Below the pieces are notes generated by a model. It saw only the letters and a program-made list of their open reading frames with translations. It ran no database searches and was not told the origin of the DNA. The position numbers were made by a program, and so were the translations under genes. From NCBI GenBank assembly GCA_913048215.1, contig CAJWXC010000003.1:1-42917 (forward strand): 42,917 bases of DNA, written 5' to 3'. Positions within the stretch are counted from its first letter, which is position 1. Every line of letters starts with the position of its first letter. The stretch comes from an uncultured Flavobacteriaceae bacterium (lineage in GTDB: Bacteria; Bacteroidota; Bacteroidia; Flavobacteriales; Flavobacteriaceae). Below are positions 34,894 through 42,829 of this stretch, in pieces.

Positions 34894-36018
34894 ATGAGTA
34901 TCACCGAGTATTTCAATCTAATATTTTCAGACTACACCCTACGCAACATTAGCCTAGGAACTGCTGTATTGGGTGTTATATGCGGTATGTTAGGGAGCTT
35001 TGCGGTTTTAAGAAAACAAAGTTTGTTGGGAGATGCTATTTCTCATGCCGCATTGCCTGGCATTGCCCTGGCGTTTTTAATAACTGGCGGCAAAGACAGC
35101 AATGTTTTACTTTTGGGAGCCCTGGTGAGTGGTTTGGTTGGCGCCTTTTGGATTCGTGGAATGATCTCCAAAACCCATTTAAAAAGCGATACAGCATTAG
35201 GGCTCATTTTGTCGCTCTTTTTTGGTTTTGGCATGATGCTCCTTACCTACATACAAAAACAACCCAACGCAAATCAAGCAGGTCTAGACAAGTATTTATT
35301 TGGCCAGGCGGCGACCCTAGTAGAGAGTGATGTTTTGCTAATGATAGGTGTTACAGGTGTCGCTCTTTTGGTAGTACTGTTGTTTTGGAAAGAATTTAAG
35401 CTGCTCCTTTTTGACCAAGACTACACCAAAACCCTCGGGTTTAACACAAAGTTTATAGACATTTTAATAACTTTTTTTATTGTTTTAGCAATTGTAATTG
35501 GGCTTCAGACCGTTGGGGTTGTTTTAATGAGTGCCATGCTCTTAGCGCCTGCCGCTGCAGCAAGACAGTGGACAAGCAGCCTGGCTATGATGGTTTTTCT
35601 TGCCGCACTTATAGGTGGTTTTTCTGGTGTGTTTGGCACTGCAATTAGCGCAACACAAAACAACCTATCTACAGGGCCGGTTATTGTGCTGGTAGCAAGT
35701 TTTTTTGTAGTGATTTCTTTTGTTTTTTCTCCTACCAGGGGGCTGCTGTTTAAACAAATAAGACTCATAAAAAATAGGCGTGATTTAAAGCTTAAAAAAA
35801 CCTTACAGTTTATGTATGGTATTGCCCAAACTCATGAAAACATTGACCACCCTCATACGATAAGAATATTGAATAATTTTCAAGGTTTTACTAAAAAGTC
35901 ATTACGTAAAATGGAAGAAAACCAGTGGATACTCCTTAACAAACAACAATGGTCTCTCACCTCAAAGGGTTTTAAGGAAGCTCAAAACCTTTTTAATCAA
36001 CAACCTCAGCATGAGTAA
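34894..36018 (+). CDS. Metal ABC transporter permease with C-terminal winged-helix-like tail
   Basis: The 374-residue product is a ZnuB/MntC-type permease (about residues 15-285, eight or nine helices) with family motifs LGDAISHAALPGIALAF and VGVVLMSAMLLAPAAAARQW. It then continues for about 85 residues into a cytoplasmic tail after FSPTRGLLF. The tail looks like a winged helix: a helical HTH-like part, then KKSLRKMEENQWILLNKQQW and LTSKGFKEAQNLF, which resembles the wing and final helix of DtxR/MarR-type domains. Ordinary permeases of this family end soon after the last helix. Chlamydial YtgCR, in which a DtxR-like repressor is fused to the permease, is the closest known parallel. The stop overlaps the next permease start by 8 bases. 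Confidence 0.9.
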   Translation: MSITEYFNLIFSDYTLRNISLGTAVLGVICGMLGSFAVLRKQSLLGDAISHAALPGIALAFLITGGKDSNVLLLGALVSGLVGAFWIRGMISKTHLKSDTALGLILSLFFGFGMMLLTYIQKQPNANQAGLDKYLFGQAATLVESDVLLMIGVTGVALLVVLLFWKEFKLLLFDQDYTKTLGFNTKFIDILITFFIVLAIVIGLQTVGVVLMSAMLLAPAAAARQWTSSLAMMVFLAALIGGFSGVFGTAISATQNNLSTGPVIVLVASFFVVISFVFSPTRGLLFKQIRLIKNRRDLKLKKTLQFMYGIAQTHENIDHPHTIRILNNFQGFTKKSLRKMEENQWILLNKQQWSLTSKGFKEAQNLFNQQPQHE

Positions 36019-36823
36019 TCCTCAAATAGAAATACAACTTATTGCGAGTCTGGTTGCAATCTCTTGTGCTATTCCAGGGGTATTTCTGGTGTTGCGAAAA
36101 ATGGCTTTAATTAGTGATGCCATTAGTCACTCTATCTTGCCAGGAATTGTTTTAGGATTTTTTATCACTCAAGATCTTAACTCTCCTATATTAATTATGT
36201 TGGCTGCCGGTACTGGAATTATTACAGTGGTGCTTGTAGAGCGTATCCAAAAAACAGGTCTTGTAAAAGAAGATACTGCTATTGGTCTTGTGTTTCCTGC
36301 CCTTTTTAGTATTGGGGTCTTATTAATTGCTAAAAATGCCAATGATATTCATCTAGATATAGACGCAGTCTTACTTGGAGAGTTGGCTTTTGCACCCTTT
36401 GATAGATTTCTACTCTTTGGAACAGATCTTGGGCCAAAAGCAGGCTGGGTGATGGGGGTTATTTTACTTATTACCTTGGTGCTATTGTATTTGTTTTTTA
36501 AAGAATTGAAAGTAAGCACATTTGATGTTGGTCTGTCTTCTGCCCTTGGTTTTTCACCAGCTATTTTACATTACGGACTAATGTCTGTGTCTTCTATTAC
36601 TGTGGTAGGAGCTTTTGACGCCGTAGGAGCCATACTGGTAGTTGCCCTTATGATTGCTCCTGCTGCCACCGCGTATTTACTTACCTCAGATTTAAAAAAA
36701 ATGTTGTGGCTTTCTGTCTGTTTTGGAGTTTTTGCGGCCATTGGCGGCTATTGGCTAGCGCACTGGCTAGACGCCAATATTGCGGGATCTATCACTACCA
36801 TACTTGCGGTGGTATTTTGCTAG
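36011..36823 (+). CDS. Second metal ABC transporter permease, truncated by an apparent frameshift
   Basis: The product is a complete permease core of 270 residues, with LISDAISHSILPGIVLGFF and VGAILVVALMIAPAATAYLL. The reading frame stops at a TAG (36821-36823) just inside the last helix (SITTILAVVFC). If one T is added to the T run at 36815-36818, the frame continues as VFLLVYFFAPKKGML, the normal family ending, which also aligns with the other permease. It would then run on to 37170 for 386 residues in all. So a one-base deletion, either real or a sequencing error, is likely. The core may still work, since many relatives end close to this point. Confidence 0.88.
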   Translation: MSNPQIEIQLIASLVAISCAIPGVFLVLRKMALISDAISHSILPGIVLGFFITQDLNSPILIMLAAGTGIITVVLVERIQKTGLVKEDTAIGLVFPALFSIGVLLIAKNANDIHLDIDAVLLGELAFAPFDRFLLFGTDLGPKAGWVMGVILLITLVLLYLFFKELKVSTFDVGLSSALGFSPAILHYGLMSVSSITVVGAFDAVGAILVVALMIAPAATAYLLTSDLKKMLWLSVCFGVFAAIGGYWLAHWLDANIAGSITTILAVVFC

Positions 36824-37170
36824 TGTATTTTTTTGCTCCTAAAAAGGGGATGTTGTCTGTCATGTATCGACAAAAACAGCAGCGCACAGAAGTTTCTTTA
36901 CTTACTTTTTTATTGCACCTTAACAATCATCAAGAAACAAAGGAGCGGCATATCAATCATTTGCGAGAGCACATTAATTGGCAACAGGTAAAAGCAAACA
37001 CCGTTGTAAAATTAGCCCTTGATAACAATATGATAACCATCACAGACAACGTTATCACCCTTACACAAAAGGGGCTTAGTTTTACTCAAACTGCCTTAGC
37101 GTATATTATTACCAATAAAGACGATAAAATAGAACACCTGAAGGATGACTTCTTTTTATTTAGAGGGTAG
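36824..37170 (+). pseudogene. Displaced C-terminal winged-helix-like tail of the second permease
   Basis: In the -1 frame, the permease sequence resumes (YFFAPKKGML) and continues through about 100 residues to a stop at 37170. The tail is helix-rich, then KANTVVKLALDNNMITITDNVITLTQKGLSFTQ, which has the HTH-wing-helix look of a winged-helix domain and parallels the tail of the first permease. An ATG at 36850 could start it as a separate protein of 106 residues (MLSVMYRQKQQ). It is best read as the severed end of the preceding gene. No classical slippery heptamer with a following structure is evident. Confidence 0.75.
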
Positions 37171-37194
37171 TAGCGCTTTTAAACCCCAAAATCA

Positions 37195-37599
37195 ATGAAA
37201 AAATTACTGCTTATTTTTAGTCTGGCTAGTATCATATCTTGCCAAGTATTGGACCAAAAACAACATACAGCCGCTACTACTTTTTTAGTGCCCCTTGGAA
37301 ATACAATTACTACATCTGGAGTTGCTATAACTCTAGATGCCGTTTTAGAAGACTCTAGGTGTCCTAGAAATACAACCTGTATTTGGGAAGGAAGAGCAGT
37401 AGTGAAAATTAGTATTACGCATCCCAAACAAAAAATCCGGGAGCTAACCGTGGTTTTTAAAAACCAAGAGCAAAGCATTATCACCCGCACAGAGGATGCT
37501 GTTTTTACAGCCCTGAAATTACTTCCCTATCCTGGTGGGGCTACCAGCAAAAAACTAGGGTATCAATTACAAGTTTCTTACAAAAAGAGTACTAATTAA
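37195..37599 (+). CDS. Small lipoprotein of unknown function
   Basis: The 134-residue product begins with a lipoprotein signal peptide (SLASIISC, lipidated Cys at residue 16). The rest is a beta-rich domain containing EDSRCPRNTTCIWEGRAVV (residues about 52-70), with two cysteines that could form a disulfide. I have seen similar DSRCP-x-CIW-x-G stretches in many uncharacterised Bacteroidota lipoproteins, so it belongs to a widespread but unstudied family. It starts 24 bases after the permease tail, so it may be the last gene of the metal operon, and it converges with the feo genes. Confidence 0.75.
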   Translation: MKKLLLIFSLASIISCQVLDQKQHTAATTFLVPLGNTITTSGVAITLDAVLEDSRCPRNTTCIWEGRAVVKISITHPKQKIRELTVVFKNQEQSIITRTEDAVFTALKLLPYPGGATSKKLGYQLQVSYKKSTN

Positions 37600-37619
37600 A
37601 ATACTAGTGTACACTTTTA

Positions 37620-37778
37620 TTAGTGGCAACCACAATTATCATTGCCGCATTTGGTGTTGCCACCGTCAAGAGTGCCCAACGGTTTTTTCTTTTTGGACAC
37701 AACTGCAGACCATACAAACTTGTTTGCCAAATAACCGGCTGCTAGTAAAAATGTAATACCCACAAAAAATTCTTGCAT
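37620..37778 (-). CDS. FeoB-associated Cys-rich membrane protein
   Basis: This 52-residue gene is easily missed by length cut-offs. The product has one membrane helix (about residues 4-26, MQEFFVGITFLLAAGYLA), a lysine patch (KKKK at 29-32), and a Cys/His-rich end KCGNDNCGCH with Cys at 44, 49 and 51. This is the architecture of the small FeoB-associated proteins that often replace FeoC, and it lies 6 bases after feoB on the same strand. It may aid FeoB assembly or bind iron at its cytoplasmic end; its exact role is unknown. Confidence 0.88.
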   Translation of the reverse strand: MQEFFVGITFLLAAGYLANKFVWSAVVSKKKKPLGTLDGGNTKCGNDNCGCH

Positions 37779-37784
37779 AGTTAA

Positions 37785-39884
37785 TTATTTAAACCATTGG
37801 TATGCTCCAAGGGCTGTAATATAAGCAATAGCTGTCATTATTACTAATTGCCATAGGGGCCATTTCCAACTATTTGTTTCTCGTTTTACTACTGCAAGTG
37901 TGCTCATACACTGCATGGCAAAAGCATAAAAAAGTAACAAAGAAACACCGCTTGCAAAATTAAAAAGGGGTTTTCCTGTTTGTAGGTTGGTTTCTGCGGC
38001 CATTCTGTTTTTGATGGTTTCTACGTCATCGTTTCCAACACTATAAATAGTGGCAAGAGTTCCTACAAAAACCTCTCTTGCGGCAAAAGAGCTTATCAGG
38101 GCTATGCCTATTTTCCAGTCATACCCCAGTGGTTTTACCGCAGGCTCAATAAATTTACCAGCATGACCAATATAGCTATGTTCTAGTTTAAATGCCGCTA
38201 TTTCTGTTTCTAGCTCATTTTGTGAAATAGGCGTTTCTAGGTTTTGTTGCTGTATAATGGCCTGGGCATTGTTAAAATCTCCTGGGCCGTATGATGCCAA
38301 TACCCATAGTATTATAGAGATCGCTAGAATGATTTTACCGGCACCAAGGACAAATGATTTTGTTTTTTCTACCACGGTAATACCTACATTTTTAAACAGC
38401 GGTAATTTATAATTTGGCATTTCTATTACAAAAAATGTTTTGCTGCGTATTTGTAATACTTTATCTAGCATCCATGCAGATATAATTGCCGCTCCAAAAC
38501 CTAACAAATACATAAACATTAAAGTAAGTGCTTGCAGGCTAAAGATACCCAACACGCGCTGCTCTGGTATGACCAAGGCAATGATGATAAGATACACAGG
38601 AAGCCTTGCAGAACAGGTGGTAAAGGGTGTTACTAAGATGGTGATGAGTCTCTCTTTCCAGTTCTCTATATTACGGGTGGCCATAATTGCCGGGATAGCA
38701 CAAGCGGTTCCAGCAATAAGAGGGACAACACTCTTACCACTTAAGCCGAAACGGCGCATGACACGATCCATTAAAAACACCACTCTACTCATGTAGCCAC
38801 TTTCTTCTAGAATAGATATAAAGAAAAACAAAAAGGCAATTTGCGGGATAAAAATAATAATCCCGCCCAAACCAGGGATAATACCCTCTGCTATTAAGTT
38901 GGTGAAATCTCCGGCGGGGAGCGTGCTTTTAGCCCATTCTCCTAGAGAGGCAAAGGTGCTATCTATAAAATCCATAGGGTAGCTGCTCCAATCAAAAATA
39001 GCCTGAAAAATAAGCAGCAAAACCCCAAAGAAAATCACGTAGCCCCAAAATTTATGCATTAAAATACGATCTAGACGACTCCTAAAATCTTTGGCACTTG
39101 CCTTATCTACCATAAGGGTTTGTTTAAGCACCTCATTGATAAACTGGTAGCGCTTTATGGTTTCTTTTTGCTGTAATCTTTTAAGATTGCTAATACTCTC
39201 TGTTTTAAAGCTAGCAACTCCTTTTAACTCATTTCTGTCTAGTTTTCCAAAGTTTACATCTTGGGTTATAACAAGCCAGAGCTTGTAAAGGTCTTGATTT
39301 GGGAATGTTTTTCTGAGCCTGTCAAAATATTCTGGAGCAATACTAGAGGCGTTCAAGCAAGGAGCAACGGAGAGTCTTTTGTAATTTGTAATAAGGTCTT
39401 TTAATTGCTCAAAACCTTCGTTTTCTCTAGAACTAATAAGGGCTATTTTGGTTTCAAGGCTTTGCTCTAAGGCGGTAATATCAAGGGTGATGGCTTTGCG
39501 CTTCATGCGGTCTGCCATGTTAATAACCAATATAGTAGGAATCCCTAAATCTTTAATTTGTGTAAAGAGCAGTAAATTTCTTTTTAAGTTTTCTATGTCT
39601 GTAACCACAACAGCTACATCTGGGAAATCCTTGTCATTTTTATTAAGTAGTAGCTCAATAACTACATTTTCATCTAGAGAAGAGGCATTTAAACTATAGG
39701 TTCCAGGCAAATCCAGCACATGGGCTTTTACCCCACGGGGCAGTTTGCAAATACCCTGCTTTTTCTCTACAGTTATCCCCGGGTAGTTTCCCACTTGCTG
39801 GTTGAGCCCTGTGAGTCTATTAAAGACAGAGGTCTTTCCTGTATTAGGGTTTCCAATTAGTGCAACGTTAAACTGTTTTGCCAT
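37785..39884 (-). CDS. feoB: Ferrous iron transport protein B
   Basis: FeoB is the GTP-dependent Fe2+ importer of the inner membrane. The 699-residue product has the N-terminal G domain: G1 GNPNTGKT at residues 11-18, the G2 region VGNYPGITVEKK, G3 DLPGTYSL and G4 NMADR. A helical linker follows, then a membrane domain with the two Gate motifs (about residues 330-460) including SGKSVVPLIAGTACAIPAIMATR and VTPFTTCSARLPVY. The cysteines in those two gates are present. feoA lies 3 bases upstream and the small Cys-rich protein 6 bases downstream, so the three form an operon. Confidence 0.98.
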   Translation of the reverse strand: MAKQFNVALIGNPNTGKTSVFNRLTGLNQQVGNYPGITVEKKQGICKLPRGVKAHVLDLPGTYSLNASSLDENVVIELLLNKNDKDFPDVAVVVTDIENLKRNLLLFTQIKDLGIPTILVINMADRMKRKAITLDITALEQSLETKIALISSRENEGFEQLKDLITNYKRLSVAPCLNASSIAPEYFDRLRKTFPNQDLYKLWLVITQDVNFGKLDRNELKGVASFKTESISNLKRLQQKETIKRYQFINEVLKQTLMVDKASAKDFRSRLDRILMHKFWGYVIFFGVLLLIFQAIFDWSSYPMDFIDSTFASLGEWAKSTLPAGDFTNLIAEGIIPGLGGIIIFIPQIAFLFFFISILEESGYMSRVVFLMDRVMRRFGLSGKSVVPLIAGTACAIPAIMATRNIENWKERLITILVTPFTTCSARLPVYLIIIALVIPEQRVLGIFSLQALTLMFMYLLGFGAAIISAWMLDKVLQIRSKTFFVIEMPNYKLPLFKNVGITVVEKTKSFVLGAGKIILAISIILWVLASYGPGDFNNAQAIIQQQNLETPISQNELETEIAAFKLEHSYIGHAGKFIEPAVKPLGYDWKIGIALISSFAAREVFVGTLATIYSVGNDDVETIKNRMAAETNLQTGKPLFNFASGVSLLLFYAFAMQCMSTLAVVKRETNSWKWPLWQLVIMTAIAYITALGAYQWFK

Positions 39885-39887
39885 GTT

Positions 39888-40142
39888 TTATTTTCGCTCA
39901 GGAGAATCTGTTTGTTCTGTAATAATCTCTATCTGTATTTGAGCCGCTGTTTCTTTTCTAATGGCTAGGTGTGCTCCATTTACAGTAAGATACATTGGAT
40001 CTTGAAATGGCGCAGTTTGTACAAGAGCCACCTCATTACCAGGCAAACATCCCATTTCTAGAAGTTTTAAAGGAACGGTATCAACAGAAAATTCTTTGAT
40101 AATGCCGCGCTGTCCTTGTTTTAATGTAGCAATGGTGGCCAT
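39888..40142 (-). CDS. feoA: Ferrous iron transport protein A
   Basis: FeoA is a small cytoplasmic SH3-like protein that supports FeoB. I start it at the ATG at 40142 (MATIATLKQGQRG, 84 residues). The ATG at 40166 lies upstream of the transcription start predicted from an excellent promoter, so the longer 92-residue reading is unlikely. Family features are RGIIKEFSVD, LLEMGCLPGNEVALV and HLAIRKETAAQIQIE. The gene heads feoA-feoB-Cys-rich protein. A Fur or DtxR-type site could not be recognised. Confidence 0.95.
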   Translation of the reverse strand: MATIATLKQGQRGIIKEFSVDTVPLKLLEMGCLPGNEVALVQTAPFQDPMYLTVNGAHLAIRKETAAQIQIEIITEQTDSPERK

Positions 40143-40167
40143 TTTATTTAGATTGATTTTAAACAAG

Positions 40168-40198
40168 CAAAAATAATTATTTGAACCCTACCTGCAAA
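40168..40198 (-). promoter_or_regulatory. feoA promoter (TTTG-N19-TATTTTTG)
   Basis: On the minus strand TTTG (40195-40198), exactly 19 nt, then TATTTTTG (40168-40175) matches the Bacteroidota promoter pattern in full. The start site is expected near 40161, about 20 nt before the ATG at 40142. Confidence 0.8.
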
Positions 40199-40253
40199 GT
40201 TTTACAAGGGGTATTGTGAAACTTTAACGCAACGAGGAGATCATAGGGGGGTC

Positions 40254-40952
40254 TTAATAATTAATTAACCCAAAGAAGATAGATTTTTTTCCTTGGTTTT
40301 GCAGCACTCCAATATCATGCAAGATACGATCCATCTCCTGGGTCTGAGTACCATCATAAAATCCACGGATTCTTTTTTGGGTGTCAATTAAAACAAAATT
40401 TTCTGTGTGCACGAGCCCCAGAGGGTCATCAGGGTTTTCTTTGGCAACCAAATATTGTTTTCTGGCAAGGTCGTAAATCTCTTGTTTACTACCAGTAACA
40501 AGGTTCCATTGTGTAGCGTTTACCTTTTTTTGAATGGCATACTTTTTAAGTTGGGCTACGGTATCAATCTCTGGCATTACCGTATGAGAGAGTAATAATA
40601 CATCTGGATTATTTGCTAATTTATCTTGCAACTCTACCATATTGCTTGTCATGATAGGACAAATGGTTTGACAGGTGGTAAAGAAGAAGTCTGCCACATA
40701 TATTTTACCCTCATAGGTATCTTGGGTTACGGTTTGCCCATTTTGATTGGTTAGCCTAAAATTTGAAATGGTATGGTATTTTTTTTGATGTCTTATCTCT
40801 TGGGAAACCAATGCCGCGCTCACCGCAGAGGGCTGGTATACTGGCAGTATCTCTACAGGCTTGAGAACACTGTAAATAATAGAAATTATAATCACAGATA
40901 GCGGCATTAAAACAATAGCAAGTAATTTGTATTTAGAAAAAAACTGTAGCAT
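40254..40952 (-). CDS. Sco1/SenC-family copper chaperone
   Basis: Sco proteins bind copper through two cysteines and a histidine and help build the CuA site of cytochrome c oxidase, or act as thiol reductants. The 232-residue product has an N-terminal membrane anchor (about 8-30) and a periplasmic thioredoxin-like domain. The motif TTCQTICPI gives Cys 94 and Cys 98, and His 182 lies in LVHTENFVLID. All three ligands are present, so it should bind copper. It lies 88 bases upstream of the feoA promoter region on the same strand but is a separate unit. No oxidase genes are nearby. Confidence 0.93.
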   Translation of the reverse strand: MLQFFSKYKLLAIVLMPLSVIIISIIYSVLKPVEILPVYQPSAVSAALVSQEIRHQKKYHTISNFRLTNQNGQTVTQDTYEGKIYVADFFFTTCQTICPIMTSNMVELQDKLANNPDVLLLSHTVMPEIDTVAQLKKYAIQKKVNATQWNLVTGSKQEIYDLARKQYLVAKENPDDPLGLVHTENFVLIDTQKRIRGFYDGTQTQEMDRILHDIGVLQNQGKKSIFFGLINY

Positions 40953-40974
40953 ATCTCTGAGTGATAATAAGCTA

Positions 40975-40982
40975 CAAAAATA
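40975..40982 (-). promoter_or_regulatory. -7 box for the Sco1-family gene
   Basis: On the minus strand TATTTTTG matches TAnnTTTG and would start transcription about 16 nt before the ATG at 40952. There is no TTTG 19 nt further upstream. Confidence 0.4.
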
Positions 40983-41075
40983 CGACCTAAAAATGATAAA
41001 AGCAGCCTAGCCTAGTGCTATTTTATTGCTGTAATATGTCTAAAAACAACATTTTTTTTGCACTACATAATAGAT

Positions 41076-41083
41076 TACTTTTG
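41076..41083 (+). promoter_or_regulatory. -7 box upstream of rseP
   Basis: TACTTTTG matches TAnnTTTG; the nearest upstream TTTG is only 15 nt away, short of the usual 19. The leader would be about 95 nt and contains a 7-bp hairpin (CTGGTTT at 41135-41141, AAACCAG at 41151-41157). Confidence 0.4.
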
Positions 41084-41183
41084 TGCCAAAGCGAAAGGCT
41101 AGTTAATTTACGTTGGTCTTTGCTTTTTTTTGTTCTGGTTTTGGAGCAATAAACCAGAAAATAACAATTTATTTTATTGAACT

Positions 41184-42500
41184 ATGAGTCCATTTTTCGT
41201 TAAAGCGATACAATTACTACTAAGTCTGTCTTTTTTAATCGTCCTTCATGAGCTGGGGCATTTTATACCCGCAAAGTTGTTTAAAACTAGGGTAGAGAAA
41301 TTTTTCTTGTTCTTTGACGTAAAGTTTGCCCTTTTCAGCAAAAAAATTGGAGAAACGGTATATGGTATTGGATGGTTGCCACTAGGGGGTTATGTTAAAA
41401 TATCTGGAATGATTGATGAGAGTATGGACAAGGAGCAAATGGCCCTGCCGCCTCAACCCTGGGAGTTTAGATCTAAGCCTGCTTGGCAGCGACTTATTAT
41501 TATGCTTGGAGGGGTTACGGTAAACATAATAGTTGGGTTTGTAATTTACATGGGGATATTACATTTCTATGGGCAAGATATTACCACTAATAAACAACTA
41601 CCAAATGGCTTTGCGGTACATGAGTCTTTCAAAGGGTATGGGTTCCAGGATGGAGATAAGATTTTATCTGTAAATGGCGCCGCTTTTGAGAACGTAACAG
41701 CAATCAACAAACATTTATTTTTACGTGATGTAAATACCATTGAGGTACTGCACAATACCGGAGAAAAACAAACCATTGAGATGCCCCAACAGATTGGTAC
41801 TTTAATGTTTGAGAACGATGTGCTTAGACCCTTTACCCAGCGCGTAGCACCAATTTTGGGGGTAATTGGTGATCAGAGCTTTCCTGCTGCTGCTGCAGGA
41901 TTTAAGATAGACGATACTATTTTGGAGGTAAACGGCACACCCATTGTGTTTTGGCATGAATTCCAGAACCTTGTAAAAGAAAATGGACAAAAAGAAAATG
42001 TATTTTTAATATCACGTGATGGAGCGCAGCTTACTTTAAAGGCAACTCCTAATGAGACTGGACAAATAGGGCTATTGCCCTACGGCACCTCCATACGCAA
42101 AGAGTATACCCTTGCAGAGAGCATCACAGGTGGTGTTGGATATGGTATGGATGTCTTGAAAGATTACATTACACAGTTTAAGTATGTATTTACCCAAAAA
42201 GGAGCCTCACAGGTTGGTGGTTTTGGAGCTATTGGAGGCTTGTTTCCAGACACCTGGGACTGGGTAAGTTTTTGGCAAACAACAGCCCTTATATCTATTA
42301 TACTAGCTTTCATGAATATTCTTCCTATACCAGCTTTGGATGGTGGGCACGTGATGTTTTTGTTATATGAGATGGTAAGCGGTAGAAAACCGAACGACAA
42401 ATTTATGGAGTATGCGCAGATGGTTGGATTTTTCTTGCTTATTGCTCTGGTTTTATTTGCCAACGGAAACGATATTTATAGATACTTCTTTGGCGGCTAA
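41184..42500 (+). CDS. rseP: Site-2 intramembrane metalloprotease RseP
   Basis: RseP cleaves membrane-bound anti-sigma factors and signal peptide remnants within the membrane. The 438-residue product has HELGH at residues 22-26 (zinc ligands His 22 and His 26, catalytic Glu 23) in the first helix. Two PDZ-like regions follow (about 135-200 and 220-290; for example GFKIDDTILEVNGTPI). The C-terminal NILPIPALDGGHV supplies the third zinc ligand, Asp. The order is that of two-PDZ RseP proteins. Its substrate anti-sigma factor is not in this window. It is a single gene followed by the tRNA-Asn promoter. Confidence 0.96.
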   Translation: MSPFFVKAIQLLLSLSFLIVLHELGHFIPAKLFKTRVEKFFLFFDVKFALFSKKIGETVYGIGWLPLGGYVKISGMIDESMDKEQMALPPQPWEFRSKPAWQRLIIMLGGVTVNIIVGFVIYMGILHFYGQDITTNKQLPNGFAVHESFKGYGFQDGDKILSVNGAAFENVTAINKHLFLRDVNTIEVLHNTGEKQTIEMPQQIGTLMFENDVLRPFTQRVAPILGVIGDQSFPAAAAGFKIDDTILEVNGTPIVFWHEFQNLVKENGQKENVFLISRDGAQLTLKATPNETGQIGLLPYGTSIRKEYTLAESITGGVGYGMDVLKDYITQFKYVFTQKGASQVGGFGAIGGLFPDTWDWVSFWQTTALISIILAFMNILPIPALDGGHVMFLLYEMVSGRKPNDKFMEYAQMVGFFLLIALVLFANGNDIYRYFFGG

Positions 42501-42516
42501 AAAAAACAAAAAACTA

Positions 42517-42547
42517 TTTGCAACAGATAAAAAATAATTTATATTTG
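42517..42547 (+). promoter_or_regulatory. tRNA-Asn promoter (TTTG-N19-TATATTTG)
   Basis: TTTG (42517-42520), exactly 19 nt, then TATATTTG (42540-42547) is a full match to the Bacteroidota promoter. Transcription would start near 42554, leaving about 80 nt of 5' precursor before the mature tRNA. Confidence 0.8.
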
Positions 42548-42633
42548 CACCCGCCTTATAATGATATGTGTTTCAAACACTTTTAATACGGGGCATCGCT
42601 AGAGACATTAGTCTTTATTTTTCTATATGAAAT

Positions 42634-42707
42634 TCCTCTTTAGCTCAGTTGGTTAGAGCATCTGACTGTTAATCAGAGGGTCCTTGGTTCGAGCCCAAGA
42701 AGAGGAG
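42634..42707 (+). tRNA. tRNA-Asn (anticodon GTT)
   Basis: A 74-nt cloverleaf can be drawn. Acceptor TCCTCTT (42634-42640) pairs with AAGAGGA (42700-42706), with discriminator G at 42707. The anticodon stem TCTGA/TCAGA encloses loop CTGTTAA with anticodon GTT at 42668-42670. The T arm is CTTGG-TTCGAGC-CCAAG. All stems are fully paired. The CCA end is not encoded. It reads AAC and AAU asparagine codons. Confidence 0.98.
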
Positions 42708-42718
42708 CGAAAATTAGA

Positions 42719-42748
42719 AGCCTTCACAGCAATGTGAGGGCTTTTTTT
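42719..42748 (+). terminator. Terminator after tRNA-Asn
   Basis: AGCCTTCACA (42719-42728), loop GCAA, and TGTGAGGGCT (42733-42742) form a 10-bp stem with one G-T pair, followed directly by a run of seven Ts. A textbook intrinsic terminator 11 nt after the tRNA. Confidence 0.9.
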
Positions 42749-42829
42749 ATAGGGGCTAACCAGTTGTTAAACCTTCTAAAAGGCTTACAACACTTTTATC
42801 TATACAACTCAAAGAACAGTATAAAACTA

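Noticed and set aside
36812-36823. Programmed -1 frameshift in the second permease
   Set aside because: GTA TTT TGC is not a good slippery heptamer and no stable following hairpin is obvious; a deletion in the T run is simpler, though not proven.
36706-37170. Open frame of 154 codons overlapping the end of the second permease, as an independent gene
   Set aside because: Its first part is an out-of-frame reading of the permease. Its later part continues the permease after restoring one T, so it is better read as a displaced permease tail.
37607-37620. AGTGTACACT palindrome followed by Ts as a terminator between the small lipoprotein and feo genes
   Set aside because: A 10-bp self-complementary site without a loop cannot form a useful terminator hairpin.
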